From Tautonia plasticadhaerens (GTDB lineage: Bacteria > Planctomycetota > Planctomycetia > Isosphaerales > Isosphaeraceae): 64,000 nucleotides of DNA. The translations under genes and the position numbers were made by a program. How positions within the stretch are numbered: position 1 is the stretch's first letter; each line of letters begins with the position of its first letter. Shown here one piece after another: positions 25,305 to 34,086 of the stretch. The notes under the pieces are model-generated. The model did not search any database, was not told where the DNA came from, and saw nothing but the letters and a program-made list of their open reading frames with translations. The DNA is taken from contig NZ_CP036427.1 in NCBI RefSeq assembly GCF_007752535.1, forward strand, positions 214,178 through 278,177, read 5' to 3'.

Positions 25305-25784
25305 ATGGACGACAACCGCGTGCGGGGCTTCATCACGCGTGAGCGATGGCTCCTCGGCAAGACCCCCCGGGAGATGGCCCGGCTCCTGGGCTTCCACGAA
25401 TCTCGAATGGCCAGGGGGGCGAAGTTCTACGCCCTGCTGGCCCTTCCCTCGAATGATCAGTTCAAGTTCGCCGGCCATACGCACTGGCCCGGCGGCACGC
25501 CCATAGGTAGTGGCGTCGACCTATGGCCCGATGCCCACGCCAAGATCGATCGACAGTGGATGCCCGACCCGGAGACGCGTGCGAAGAACAACGTCCGCCT
25601 CTCCTGGCGGCTGACCGGCCCGGAGCGGCTCATCAAGGTCGTCACGCACGTGCAGCACGACGCGAACATGGAAAGCCTCGTCCAGTATCCGCCCGGTGCC
25701 GGCATCGAGCAGTGGAAACTCCTGGCTGAGTTGCCGGCAGTCCTGGTCGTCGACCTCGGCCCCGATGATCGCTACCGGCCGTGA
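25305..25784 (+). CDS. hypothetical protein
   Basis: 159 residues. MDDNRVRGFITRERWLLGKT, PREMARLLGFHESRMARGAK, WPGGTPIGSGVDLWPDAHAK, and a basic/beta-rich end (LSWRLTGPERLIKVVTHVQ). The middle could be a degenerate lysozyme- or HTH-like segment, but no family is recognised. No signal peptide or membrane helix. Flanked by dispersed repeats on both sides. Confidence 0.62.
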   Translation: MDDNRVRGFITRERWLLGKTPREMARLLGFHESRMARGAKFYALLALPSNDQFKFAGHTHWPGGTPIGSGVDLWPDAHAKIDRQWMPDPETRAKNNVRLSWRLTGPERLIKVVTHVQHDANMESLVQYPPGAGIEQWKLLAELPAVLVVDLGPDDRYRP

Positions 25785-25872
25785 GCCCCGATCCGGCCCG
25801 ATGGACAATCGGGGGACTCGATGACCAGGAGTCGGATTCTCTCGGGAGGATTCGACCTGGGCGAGTACGCCT

Positions 25873-25907
25873 GCCGCCATCCTGGCGGCGGGGCGGCGGA
25901 GCAGGGG
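25873..25907 (+). repeat. hairpin-core repeat
   Basis: Stem GCCGCCA-TCC-TGGCGGC (25873-25889), six bases, core GCGGAGCAGGGG at 25896-25907. Confidence 0.78.
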
Positions 25908-26027
25908 CGACGCGAGTGACTTCATCCATCACGATGATGGGCAACCCTGGGTACCGGGCCGGCCGGCCGGGCGTATTCTCGGGTCTGGTGCCGGAGTATC
26001 ACTGCTTCCTCGGATGGAGACGGCGAC

Positions 26028-26624
26028 ATGACGGGATCACGATCGTCGATGCTGATTGCGGCGGTAGGGTTCACGGGTTGGCTGACAGTCGCGGGACTCG
26101 CACCGGCGACCGAGGTCGCGGGAATCGTGACCTTCGGGGGGGAGCCTCTGGCTACTGGCAGAGTGATCTTCCACCTCGACGATGGCGAGTTCGTCGGGAG
26201 CAAAGTCAGGGACGGCAAGTACTCCGTGTCCCGAGTCCCCGCCGGCCAGTGGCGGATCACGATCGAGGGCGAATCGATCCCTCCCCGCTACTCATCCGAG
26301 GATCGATCGGGGCTCGTCGCGGCGATCAGGGAGGGCTCCAACACCATCGATCTGGATTTGGCGGGTCAGAGTCGGCCGCATCCGTCCACGGCCGGCGATC
26401 ACCCCTTGGACATTAAGCCTGTCCAGGCCGACTCGCCCCTCATGCCACGCTTCCAGATATCCGCCTGGTCGCACCCGGCGGCGACCCGGAATACGGGCGG
26501 CTTCATCGCCCCCACGTACGGGGCCTACATCCTGGACACACGAAGAGGCAAGGTTTGGCTGGTCAAGGAGGGCGGGAAACCGAAGCCGCTCGGGAGCGTC
26601 GAGCAGCAAACCCCGTCCCCCTGA
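26028..26624 (+). CDS. secreted protein with carboxypeptidase-regulatory-like domain
   Basis: 198 residues. A signal peptide (SSMLIAAVGFTGWLTVAGLAPATE) is followed by a transthyretin-like beta sandwich: VAGIVTFGGEPLATGRVIF, DGKYSVSRVPAGQWRITIEG. Planctomycetes encode many such short secreted proteins of this carboxypeptidase-regulatory-like type. The C-terminal 90 residues are unfamiliar. Presumably extracytoplasmic; role unknown. The start is supported by GGAGACGGCGAC upstream. Confidence 0.78.
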   Translation: MTGSRSSMLIAAVGFTGWLTVAGLAPATEVAGIVTFGGEPLATGRVIFHLDDGEFVGSKVRDGKYSVSRVPAGQWRITIEGESIPPRYSSEDRSGLVAAIREGSNTIDLDLAGQSRPHPSTAGDHPLDIKPVQADSPLMPRFQISAWSHPAATRNTGGFIAPTYGAYILDTRRGKVWLVKEGGKPKPLGSVEQQTPSP

Positions 26625-26664
26625 CCCTGTGGCTTACGCCCCCGATTTCACCCGAGGGGATGTC

Positions 26665-26885
26665 CCGGTGGAGCGGACGGGCAACCCGATGCCCTCGACG
26701 CCGCGTGGCCGGTCCGCTTCATGAGGGTAGATATGATATGACACCGCACGAGCATCCCGATGCCATGCCGCTCGACTCGCCCGGGAAACCCATCCAGCCA
26801 GTCCACAATCGCTCGCAAGACGCACGGACGCGGATTTTGCCCACCTCGCCTTACGATGCCCTACAGGCAACGTGGTGACCTCTGG
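26665..26885 (+). repeat. dispersed repeat, copy B
   Basis: Aligns with copy A over roughly 220 bp with small indels; conserved blocks include CATGAGGGTAGAT, ACCGCACGAGCATCC, ACGCGGATTTTGCCC and CCTACAGG. Confidence 0.6.
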
Positions 26886-27079
26886 GGATGACTCCCACGC
26901 CAGGGCGACCGACGACCCGAGGTGCCCGGGTGCGGTCGGCATCGCGGGATCGTGGGCGGGTGGCCCCGACACGTTCTGTCAGAGCGTCTCAGCGGCCTCC
27001 AGTGAGCACTTGTGAACTCCAGAAGCTCTTTTCCCGGTTGGCCGCTGTGAGGGCTTGCAGGGGCTTCTGGTGACCACCA

Positions 27080-27111
27080 CCGCCACGGGGGCGGGTTGTG
27101 CGGAGCAGGGG
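27080..27111 (+). repeat. hairpin-core repeat
   Basis: Stem CCGCC-ACGGG-GGCGG, five bases, core GCGGAGCAGGGG at 27100-27111, ending 11 bp before the primase-polymerase stop. Confidence 0.7.
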
Positions 27112-28149
27112 GCAGACGAGGCTATGCTGGTTCCGGCGGCTCGCCGGTGAACATGTATTCCTTGGCCTTCCGCTTCGTGTAGCTGAACTCCTCATTGACG
27201 CACCGGATGATCCCGTCCTTCACAAGTAAGCTGACGATCCGCGACACGGTCATCTCGGACTTGGCACCCAGCAACGCGGTGATTCGTTTACGCGGCAGGT
27301 AGAACGGCTCCGGGTCGGTGTGACGGGACAGGTGCCAGGCGATCGACGCGACGATCCTATACATTTGACCCGGATTGTTGCTCAACGGGAAGGCGTGCTC
27401 AGCGGCTTCACGCACCGCCCACGCGAAGATGTCGTCGCCCTCGGCCGTGCGGACCTTGGGCCAGCAGTCCAGGAAGGCGTACCAGTATTCCTCGACGGGT
27501 CGACCGGCACGTTCGCAGTAGGCGGCGACGGCCCTTTCAAACGGCTCCCCAAGGCCACCCGTGATCGTCCTGAGCCGACGGGCCAGGAGGAAGGTGGACT
27601 GCCAATCTGGCAGGTTTCCGTGTGAAATAGCCAACTCCACCGCCAACTCGATGGCCCTGGCCTCCAAATCGGGCGTCAGGGGTTCAAACTGCTGGACACC
27701 CCCCTCCCCCCCCTTTCCTGTGTAAAGAGTTCCTGAGTTCTCTTGTATACTCCTGATATTCTGGTTACTCGTGATGCCTCTGACTAACAAGGGAGGAGTT
27801 CGAGACGCCAACCCCTCGATCGCCCTCCGCAATGTCGACTGCCTGTAATCTTCCCTGTCTTTCCATTTTGCCCTCTTTGCCAAGTCTGACCTATTGAAAA
27901 TCCGTTCGATGCGTGCCTGATCGGGACCGATCTGAGAGGCCAGTAGGCCACAGAGGGCGAGGTCTGCCTCGGAATCGGAGTCGTATCCCGTCGTATCCCC
28001 CTCCCAGAGCTTGGCGAACGTGCTCCCGAGGACTGCCGGAAGCACTTTGACCAGGCTCTCGTCGTCTGTGCGGCCCTCTGCGGGGCCGGAGACTCCCGAA
28101 AGACCCTTTTCAGGGGTTTCGCCGAACAGGCGGCTGTGGAACCCTTCTA

Positions 28150-29370
28150 GTGGTCGTCCGCTATTGAGTTGCCGGGTATAGTCGGTGCAGTTTGATCCGG
28201 GCATCCGCCGTGGTGAACTGCCACCGAATGCCCACCATCCGCTCGTTGCGGTCCTCCTCCCACGCCGCGACCTCCCGCTTCAGTTCCTCGCTCGACCCGA
28301 TCCGCCGGTCCAGGCACTGCCTCGCCAGCACCGACAGCTCGATCTCCGCCATGTTCAGCCAACTCCCGTGCTTCGGCGTGTGGTGGATCTCCAACTTCCC
28401 GGCGATCCGACGGGCCCGCTCCGGCGGGAACGCCTCGTACAGCGAGGCGATCTTGTGCGTGTTCAGGTTGTCCATCACCAGCACGACCTTCTCCGCCTCC
28501 TCGTGCACCTCCTCCACCAGCCAACGCACCACCTCGGCGAAGTCCAACGCCGTCCGACGCTCGGTGACGTGGACCGCACGCCACCCCAGCAGCGGCATCG
28601 TCACCATGAACAGGTTGGCCGTCCCGTTGCGGACGTATTCGTGATCGAACCGCTCGAGCCGCCCTGGCGCTGCCGGGATCGGCACGACCGTCTCGCCGAT
28701 CAGTTGCTTGCTCGCCTCGTCGAGGCAGACCAGCGGTCGCGTCTCGTCGTAGGGCCGGTGGTAGACCTCCAGCACGTCCTCCATCGCCGCCACGAACTCG
28801 GCGTTCGCCTCCGGCGGGATGCACCACTGCTGCTTCAGATGCGGCCTCAGTTCGCTTTTTTCAAAGAGCGGCGCACCGTCTCGTCGGAGATCGAGGGGAC
28901 GATCTCCAACTCGACGAGCTTGTCGGCCAGCAATCGCATCGTCCAGGCCTTGCGGCCGTCGGGGGGCTCCGAGCAGGCCAGGGCGATCAACTTCGCCTCG
29001 GCCCGGCCGTCGAGGGCCCGCTGGCGGCTGGGACGGGCCTGCGTCTTGCGGACCAGGGCGGCCTCCAGGCCCTGCTCGACGAACCGCTGGCGGACCCGCT
29101 CGATGGTGGCGACAGAGACCTCGACGGCCTCGGCGATGCGGTCGTCGGGCCAGGCGGGCCCGCCCTCGGCGGCATCAGCCTTGAGGAGGATGCGGGCATG
29201 GGCCAGTTTCAGAGCGGAGGCCTTGCCGGCGGAGATGAGATCGAGGAGGGCCTGGCGTTCGTCGGCGGTGAGCGTCACGATGTACTTCTTCATGTCGATG
29301 CTCCTGAAGCGGTTAGGGCTCCAGGAGAACCGATTGCAGCCCATCCCTCAAGTCGTCAGTGGCCGACCAC
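28150..29370 (-). mobile_element. IS630-family element inserted in primase-polymerase gene
   Basis: 1221 bp flanked by TA at 28148-28149 and 29371-29372, the IS630/Tc1 target. Outer inverted repeats start GTGGTCG(T/G)CC(G/A)CT. Same length and organisation as the element at 35314-36534. Confidence 0.92.
28161..29293 (-). CDS. IS630-family transposase (two frames, -1 shift)
   Basis: Frame 1 (29293-28847) is the helix-turn-helix half: MKKYIVTLTADERQALLDLI, EAVEVSVATIERVRQRFV, ending SLKKAN-stop. Frame 2 continues in -1 as SELRPHLKQQWCIPPEANAE and carries the DDE domain: RPLVCLDEASKQL, VLVMDNLNTHKIASLY, HHTPKHGSWLNMAEIELSVL. The overlap is TTTGAAAAAAGCG at about 28853-28864, an A6G slippery run. 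Both halves are otherwise intact. Confidence 0.92.
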
Positions 29371-30064
29371 TAGGGCCTCCTGGCGAGCTTCTATCGTCGT
29401 CGGGGTGTCGGGCAGGTGGTGCCCCGTTACGGTGAAGTAGCGATCCCGGCAATAGACCTCGATGTTGCCCTTTCTCTTGCCCTTGACCCCCGGCAAGCCG
29501 CCCCGGACGAACAGCTTGACGCCGGTCCCGGAGGGCGACACCTCCGTATACGAGTTGATCTCATCAACGATCGACTGGGCCCAGGGCTCCAACCCTCCCG
29601 TGGTCGCGTCGCGGCAGTCGTCCAGGTCGATGCCCGCGAAGGGGTCGCTCTCCGCGAAGGCGAAGCCGACGCCGGCGAGGTCGCTCCGCTTGCGGGCGGC
29701 AGCGAGGGCCTCGTCGAAGGTGTGCCACGACGCCGGGTCGGTGGGGTCGATCATCTTCCCGTCGCGGCAAGAGACGGGGGGCTTCCCCCATTTGGGCTCT
29801 CCTTGCCGATCCCGGCTGATCCGGCCCTTCTTGTCTCTCCGTTCTCGGTAGTCCCATCCCACCCATTGGGGGAGGGCTTTCATCGCTCCCGGGATGGCCT
29901 CATCGCGGACCTCGGGTGCTGCTGGCTTCTGTTGCTGTGTCTTCGGCATGATCCTGCTCGCGGACGCCCGGCCTGGTTGAGCCCGGACGCCCGCTTACTC
30001 CTCCATGGATGAACTATCACCGTCGCCGTTAATGCCTGTGTCGGCGGGACTTTTCTGCGGTCAG

Positions 30065-30577
30065 TCATTTGAGGGATTGATCACAGGACCATTCGGCCAG
30101 TTGCTCCGCCAGATCATCCTGGAGTTGGCCCATAGCCCACTCTCCGATCTCCTGGGCGGCGTCCTGCTGCTGACGCGTGGTCATCGCTCGCCCCTCGGCG
30201 ACGCGATCCGGGAGATGCAGCAAATCGTCCAGAAAACCACGGAGACTCCGCTCGATCTGCCCTGCGACATCCCGGCTGATTTCGACGCCACCGTGCTGCA
30301 GGTATCCGACGATGTCTCGCAGGGCGGGGATCAATACCTCGTCGAGCGGATCGGCGATGTGCCCGAAGATGCAGGCCAAGGAATCTCCGTTGATGATGCA
30401 CGCCTCGAACTGGATCTGGAGTTCATCGTCCACCGTGAAGGCGTATCTCTTGAGCCTGGGGAAGGCACAGTTCGGATCATCGGGCATGAGAATAATCGTC
30501 TTGCGTGCGGCACCGGCCCGGCGAGGCACCGGCCCGCCAGCGATCCCCTCTCCCGCGACATCAAATACGTCGTCCAT
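30065..30577 (-). CDS. hypothetical protein near primase-polymerase
   Basis: 170 residues: LMPDDPNCAFPRLKRYAFTV, DELQIQFEACIINGDSLACI, then a helical C-terminal half (IERSLRGFLDDLLHLPDRVA, EIGEWAMGQLQDDLAEQLAEW). Soluble, acidic, no recognised domain. Same strand as the primase-polymerase gene and 115 bp upstream of it, so possibly the same operon of the integrative element. Confidence 0.65.
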   Translation of the reverse strand: MDDVFDVAGEGIAGGPVPRRAGAARKTIILMPDDPNCAFPRLKRYAFTVDDELQIQFEACIINGDSLACIFGHIADPLDEVLIPALRDIVGYLQHGGVEISRDVAGQIERSLRGFLDDLLHLPDRVAEGRAMTTRQQQDAAQEIGEWAMGQLQDDLAEQLAEWSCDQSLK

Positions 30578-30919
30578 CGTGTCGTATCCCTCCGTGCTGT
30601 AGGTCCGAGTTGGGCTCGCCGCTCACACCGAAACGCAACACTCAGATGCGTGCACGCAATCTGATTTCAGCTAGTAACTCTCGAAGGGATGCAAGACTGG
30701 GACGAGATGTTCTAAAAGAACACCCCTTTGGCGGCTCATTCTATTCTAACAATGCATTAGACCGCGTCTATTCTGGCTTTATGTATACCAAATTTGACCG
30801 GTCTGTGACTGTCAGGAGGCCATCGATTCGTGCCCCATCAGGGACGATTGCCGGCCAGGGCATCATTCCAGCGTCATTCGAGAGGTTGCGTTCCCTGCTG
30901 CGTTGCGTAGAATTTCGTC
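30578..30919. other. intergenic, comparatively AT-rich
   Basis: Divergent control region between the 30065-30577 and 30920 genes. The part 30655-30800 is AT-richer than its surroundings and a plausible promoter or origin region for the element. No iterons or clear inverted repeats were recognised. Confidence 0.4.
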
Positions 30920-31615
30920 ATGACGATCGAGATAGAAGCTCTCAGACTGGCCCTCCTTCGTGCCGACGCCCTGATGAGGGATTTGACGGCCGAAGCGTTC
31001 CGTCGCCGGGACGATGACCTGACGGGGCGGCTCTTAGAGGCGGGCCGCTGCATGTCGGAGGTCTTCCGGCACATCGAGACGAAGCGTCCGGCACCAGCCG
31101 GGGATACGTCATCCTCGGTCGAAGGGCGAGCCGGACCCGCCGCCCACGCCGGACCCGTGCGGAGGGTGGCGGAGCTAGACCCGTCACTATCAGTGCCGGA
31201 GGGCTATCCCCGGTTTCACCGCGAAGGTGAGAAGCTGGTAAAGATAGATTGGTCGGGCAAGAAGCGGGTCGAGTATCGCCACGCCTGCTGCCTCGAAGAC
31301 GTGGTGCTGCTCGCCTCCCGGCTCTGTCAGCGATCCCGGGCAGGGGAGCCGGTCAAGCTGAGCGAGATCACGCCGCTAGAGACCGACGAGGGCCGGCCGC
31401 TGCCGAACCACCAGGTCTATGCGGCGGTCGATTGGCTCAAGGAGATCGGGCTGCTCGAAAAGCACGGCCGGAAGGGCTACATGATGCCCGACGTGTCCGA
31501 CCTGGAGGGTCGGATCGCGGCCTCCTGGTCCCGACTTCCCGATCAATCCGTCCCATCCGATGACACGCGACGGGACTCCGCCGCTTATTCTGAGCAAACT
31601 CCGACGCCGGTCTAG
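30920..31615 (+). CDS. hypothetical DNA-associated protein
   Basis: 231 residues. Helical N-terminus (MTIEIEALRLALLRADALMR), Pro/Ala linker, and a C-terminal region with GYPRFHREGEKLVKIDWSGK and LPNHQVYAAVDWLKEIGLLEKHGRKGYMM that resembles a winged helix. It may regulate or initiate replication of the neighbouring element. Its last 240 bases overlap the antisense HTH gene, so one of the two 3' ends may be shorter in practice. Confidence 0.65.
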   Translation: MTIEIEALRLALLRADALMRDLTAEAFRRRDDDLTGRLLEAGRCMSEVFRHIETKRPAPAGDTSSSVEGRAGPAAHAGPVRRVAELDPSLSVPEGYPRFHREGEKLVKIDWSGKKRVEYRHACCLEDVVLLASRLCQRSRAGEPVKLSEITPLETDEGRPLPNHQVYAAVDWLKEIGLLEKHGRKGYMMPDVSDLEGRIAASWSRLPDQSVPSDDTRRDSAAYSEQTPTPV

Positions 31616-31867
31616 CGGCTCGTTTCGAAAATAGAATGAACTGGTCGGCATGCCCGCCCAGGCATCATAATCAATCCGCTCGCGGAGTCGGTCTAGCTCT
31701 ACGCGGCTGTAGCGGTAGAGCTTCCCCCTCGGACCTTGCTCGACCCGCGTCGGCTCGATCTCGCCCCTGCGACGCCACCATTCCAGGGTCGAGCGGTGGA
31801 TGTCGAGGTAGCGGGCGGCACCGCATGTCCCGATCAGATCGTCGTTTGTCTTCAGTCTCGGCATCGA
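31376..31867 (-). CDS. MerR/AlpA-like helix-turn-helix protein
   Basis: From ATG 31867: MPRLKTNDDLIGTCGAARYL, DIHRSTLEWWRRRGEIEPTR, GPRGKLYRYSRVELDRLRER. This is the excisionase/AlpA-type winged HTH that reads a helix-turn-helix followed by a Y-R-V/E-L-D wing. Proteins of this kind are excisionases or transcription switches of integrative elements. The remaining 80 residues overlap the convergent gene and look less coding, so translation may stop mattering after about residue 90. Confidence 0.72.
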   Translation of the reverse strand, partial: SMPRLKTNDDLIGTCGAARYLDIHRSTLEWWRRRGEIEPTRVEQGPRGKLYRYSRVELDRLRERIDYDAWAGMPTSSFYFRNEPLDRRRSLLRISGGVPSRVIGWDGLIGKSGPGGRDPTLQVGHVGHHVALPAVLFEQPDLLEPIDRRIDLVVRQRPALVGL

Positions 31868-32232
31868 TTGCCTCCCATGCACCAGTTTAGACTCCTCCTA
31901 TACGACATATACACCGGATCGACCCCTGAGCCGCTGATCGGTTCGGGGACGCGAGACGCCGGGGTGGCTGTTGCCGCGAGTCGCCCTATCTCCGGACGTG
32001 GAAGTGTTTTGTGTCGAGGAATCCCCGCGGCAAGAGTCGAGAGGAGCGTCGGGGTGACCACCCCCAGCCGCAACGACTGGCAACGAAATACCAGAAAGTC
32101 GCCTTTCCCGATGTGGTTGCTATATATGGGGATACGGGCGGCACCCTTGTCGCGGGTGCCGATTTGCGTTGCCGCGGATCGCAGTACAAGGGGAATCGAG
32201 GGGGTCGGTGGCGACGGCGAACAGACCCGTCG

Positions 32233-32265
32233 CCCCTGCTCCGCCCGCCGGCTGAAAGCCGGCGG
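32233..32265 (-). repeat. hairpin-core repeat, 9-bp stem
   Basis: Core complement CCCCTGCTCCGC at 32233-32244, directly followed by CCGCCGGCT-GAA-AGCCGGCGG, the longest stem of the family. Confidence 0.8.
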
Positions 32266-32285
32266 ACTCTCAAGCTCGCCCCGTG

Positions 32286-32497
32286 AAATGACACTATCAC
32301 TACCACTTTGCGAGCCTCTTGATCGCCTCCGCCTCGCTCGCGGGCGAAGAACTCCTCCAAGCTGGCGGCCGGTATGCCCTTCAGCCGGGGAACGGAGTCG
32401 ATTGGCCCCGTCGAGCTTCAGTGCCCGCGAGGAGCCGTGCGACCCAGCCGCCTACCGCTCCGGTCGCACCGGTGACCAAGATCCTCACTCGGTGCAT
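32286..32497 (-). pseudogene. remnant of NAD(P)-binding SDR/NmrA-like gene
   Basis: From ATG 32497 the frame reads MHRVRILVTGATGAVGGWVA then RLLAGTEARRG, a Rossmann nucleotide-binding start (GATGAVG), and stops soon after. In another frame just downstream, LKGIPAASLEEFFARE resembles the C-terminus of the same family. The middle of the gene has been deleted. Confidence 0.6.
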
Positions 32498-32632
32498 TTA
32501 TTGCGGAGGGTCGCGGCCCCCCATCAGAATGATGAATGCCCGAGGCGGGATATCACCCACAATGACCCTGAATCAGGGCGTGTAGGCTCGGAGACGCGAA
32601 GCTCCGGAAACAGCCACTAATATGCCTCACGA

Positions 32633-33928
32633 CTATTGGAGCCAAGTATCAGGAACCCTCATCTCGTCTTTTATTCTTTCGTAATTGTTTTTTTCGAGGT
32701 GTTCTGGGTCGGCCAGACAAGCTTCCGCCGTTGCAAGTGATGATTTGATGGAATTTTCATAATGATAAATCTGAATGATCTTACCCCTTTCCCAATCTAA
32801 CTCTGTTCCTTTTTTAGCTAGGCAGTCGCAAAGCGACAAAACTTCCCTATAGTTCTCCACCGCTCTTTCATAGTCCTTTTTTGTCATGAGAAACAATCCT
32901 CTATATTTCAAAGGCTAGATATAATCGAGTAGTTCGTTTTCCATGTTTTTGGAATTTCTCAAATTTCTAAATTTTGTGAATATCTCATTATAGAGGGCTG
33001 CTGCATCCTCCTCTCTTCCCATCCAATCATGGCACCGTGCCGCATTGCTCTTTGCCGTTGCGTTGAGGGGGTCGATGGACAAGACATCTCTGTAACAGCG
33101 AAGCTCCTCTTCGATAGTCTCAACTTTATGGTCTAGAGATGATTGGAGTTCGTCAATGAATAACAAGTGCAATGCGTGGGCTCTTGTCATCAAGAGTCTC
33201 ACTGCATGCTGCCTTGACTCGCGTGCCTCAGAGAGTGCCTTCGACGCATCTTCGCGGGTAAGCAGCCTGAGCGTTTCGCCGTATCTCTGCCCGGCGTCCG
33301 CAATGATGGCCTTTGCGAGCCGGATTCGCCTGGCTTCGGCCTCTGAAAGCCCCTTGTGAACGTTGCTACGACCCTTAAACTCTTCTACCAACATCTTTAG
33401 CTTGCGAGTCAGTTCCCCAATCTCCCCGTCGGCTGCCCTGTAGTAGGATATAGCCCTCGCTTGACCATAGGCTTCGTGCGAGACGGCTATGATTCGCTTC
33501 TCTCTGTCGATGGCGTCTCGTAGGGCTTGTCCCGTCGCTGATATGTCATCGCGTAGTCTCTCTAGTTCCTGCTCTCTACCCGCGTCAAATGCCGCCAGAG
33601 CAACCAAGCAGAGCACCAATACCAGCAGAGACAAGAACGAATAATACAGATATTTTTGGCGACGTGCCCTTATCCATTCCTCCACGCTAATTGAGCTTGG
33701 GACGACCTCACCCAAGACTGTCCTCGTATGGGCGGGCCTTTGAGACTTGGGGACTCTCTCCAATCCTTCTAGGAAAGCCTGTAATTGCTTACTTCGTGAC
33801 CACGCCCATATCCACGTAGCGATAGTGGTGATGTAGGCGACGAAGGCCAACGGGCTGCTCGCTGCTGCTGGAAGCGATTCCAGAGCAAGCCCGAAAAAAT
33901 CCGGCCCATCCATTACGACGTTCCTCAA
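32633..33928 (-). pseudogene. AT-rich TPR membrane protein with an in-frame TAG
   Basis: From about 33928 the frame has membrane segments at about residues 25-45 (SPLAFVAYITTIATWIWAW) and 92-113 (YYSFLSLLVLVLCLVALAAF), a coiled-coil stretch and TPR-like helices (ELRCYRDVLSIDPLNATAKS, EEDAAALYNEIFTKF). TAG at 32915-32917 interrupts; the same frame resumes at once with LKYRGLFLMTKKDYERAVEN, another TPR, to 32633. A nonsense mutation in one gene is the simple reading; a TTG restart (32911) is possible. Base composition is much lower in GC than all neighbours, indicating recent transfer. Confidence 0.7.
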
Positions 33929-34054
33929 GAAAAATATAAATGCAATTATAAACGATTGCTTGCAATCGTCCTGCTGGCCGTTGCAAGCAGAAGATAATTT
34001 TGATCATAGCGGTATTCCCCTCCCGAGTTGAGAGGTGACATGCAGTAATATTCG

Positions 34055-34066
34055 GGCGGAGCAGGG
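34055..34066 (+). repeat. hairpin-core repeat, partial
   Basis: GCGGAGCAGGGA just left of the IS630 pair. No convincing stem, so probably a decayed copy. Confidence 0.4.
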
Positions 34067-34086
34067 AAGTACGATCCGGAGGACTA

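Larger units (their letters stand above)
26625..27121. other. gene-free region with dispersed repeat copy B and a hairpin-core repeat
   Basis: Copy B occupies about 26665-26885 and a hairpin-core repeat 27080-27111. No coding potential was found between the secreted protein and the primase-polymerase stop. Confidence 0.55.
27122..29949 (-). pseudogene. primase-polymerase of an integrative element, split by IS630
   Basis: The N-terminal part (29949-29371) has ALPQWVGWDYRERRDKKGR, GVGFAFAESDPFAGIDLDDC (catalytic DxD) and GVKLFVRGGLPG, the bifunctional primase/polymerase fold of NrS-1-type enzymes. The C-terminal part (28149-27122) has DSDSEADLALCGLLASQ and ARIERIFNRSDLAKRAKW (helix-bundle domain of the same family), then a winged-helix region (MTVSRIVSLLVKDGIIRCV). 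Removing the IS and one TA rejoins GAG GCC CTA GAA GGG TTC in frame, so the gene was intact (about 534 codons) before insertion. It would replicate a plasmid, satellite or integrative element. Confidence 0.85.
31868..32632. other. gene-poor region with a decayed SDR gene and a hairpin-core repeat
   Basis: Contains the hairpin-core repeat at 32233-32265 and a short-chain dehydrogenase/NmrA remnant at about 32286-32497. The stretch 31890-32220 has no recognisable content. Confidence 0.5.

Noticed and set aside
32915..32917. TAG as a pyrrolysine codon
   Set aside because: No pyrrolysine machinery is seen, the protein is not a methyltransferase, and the codon falls in a TPR region. A nonsense mutation or restart is simpler.
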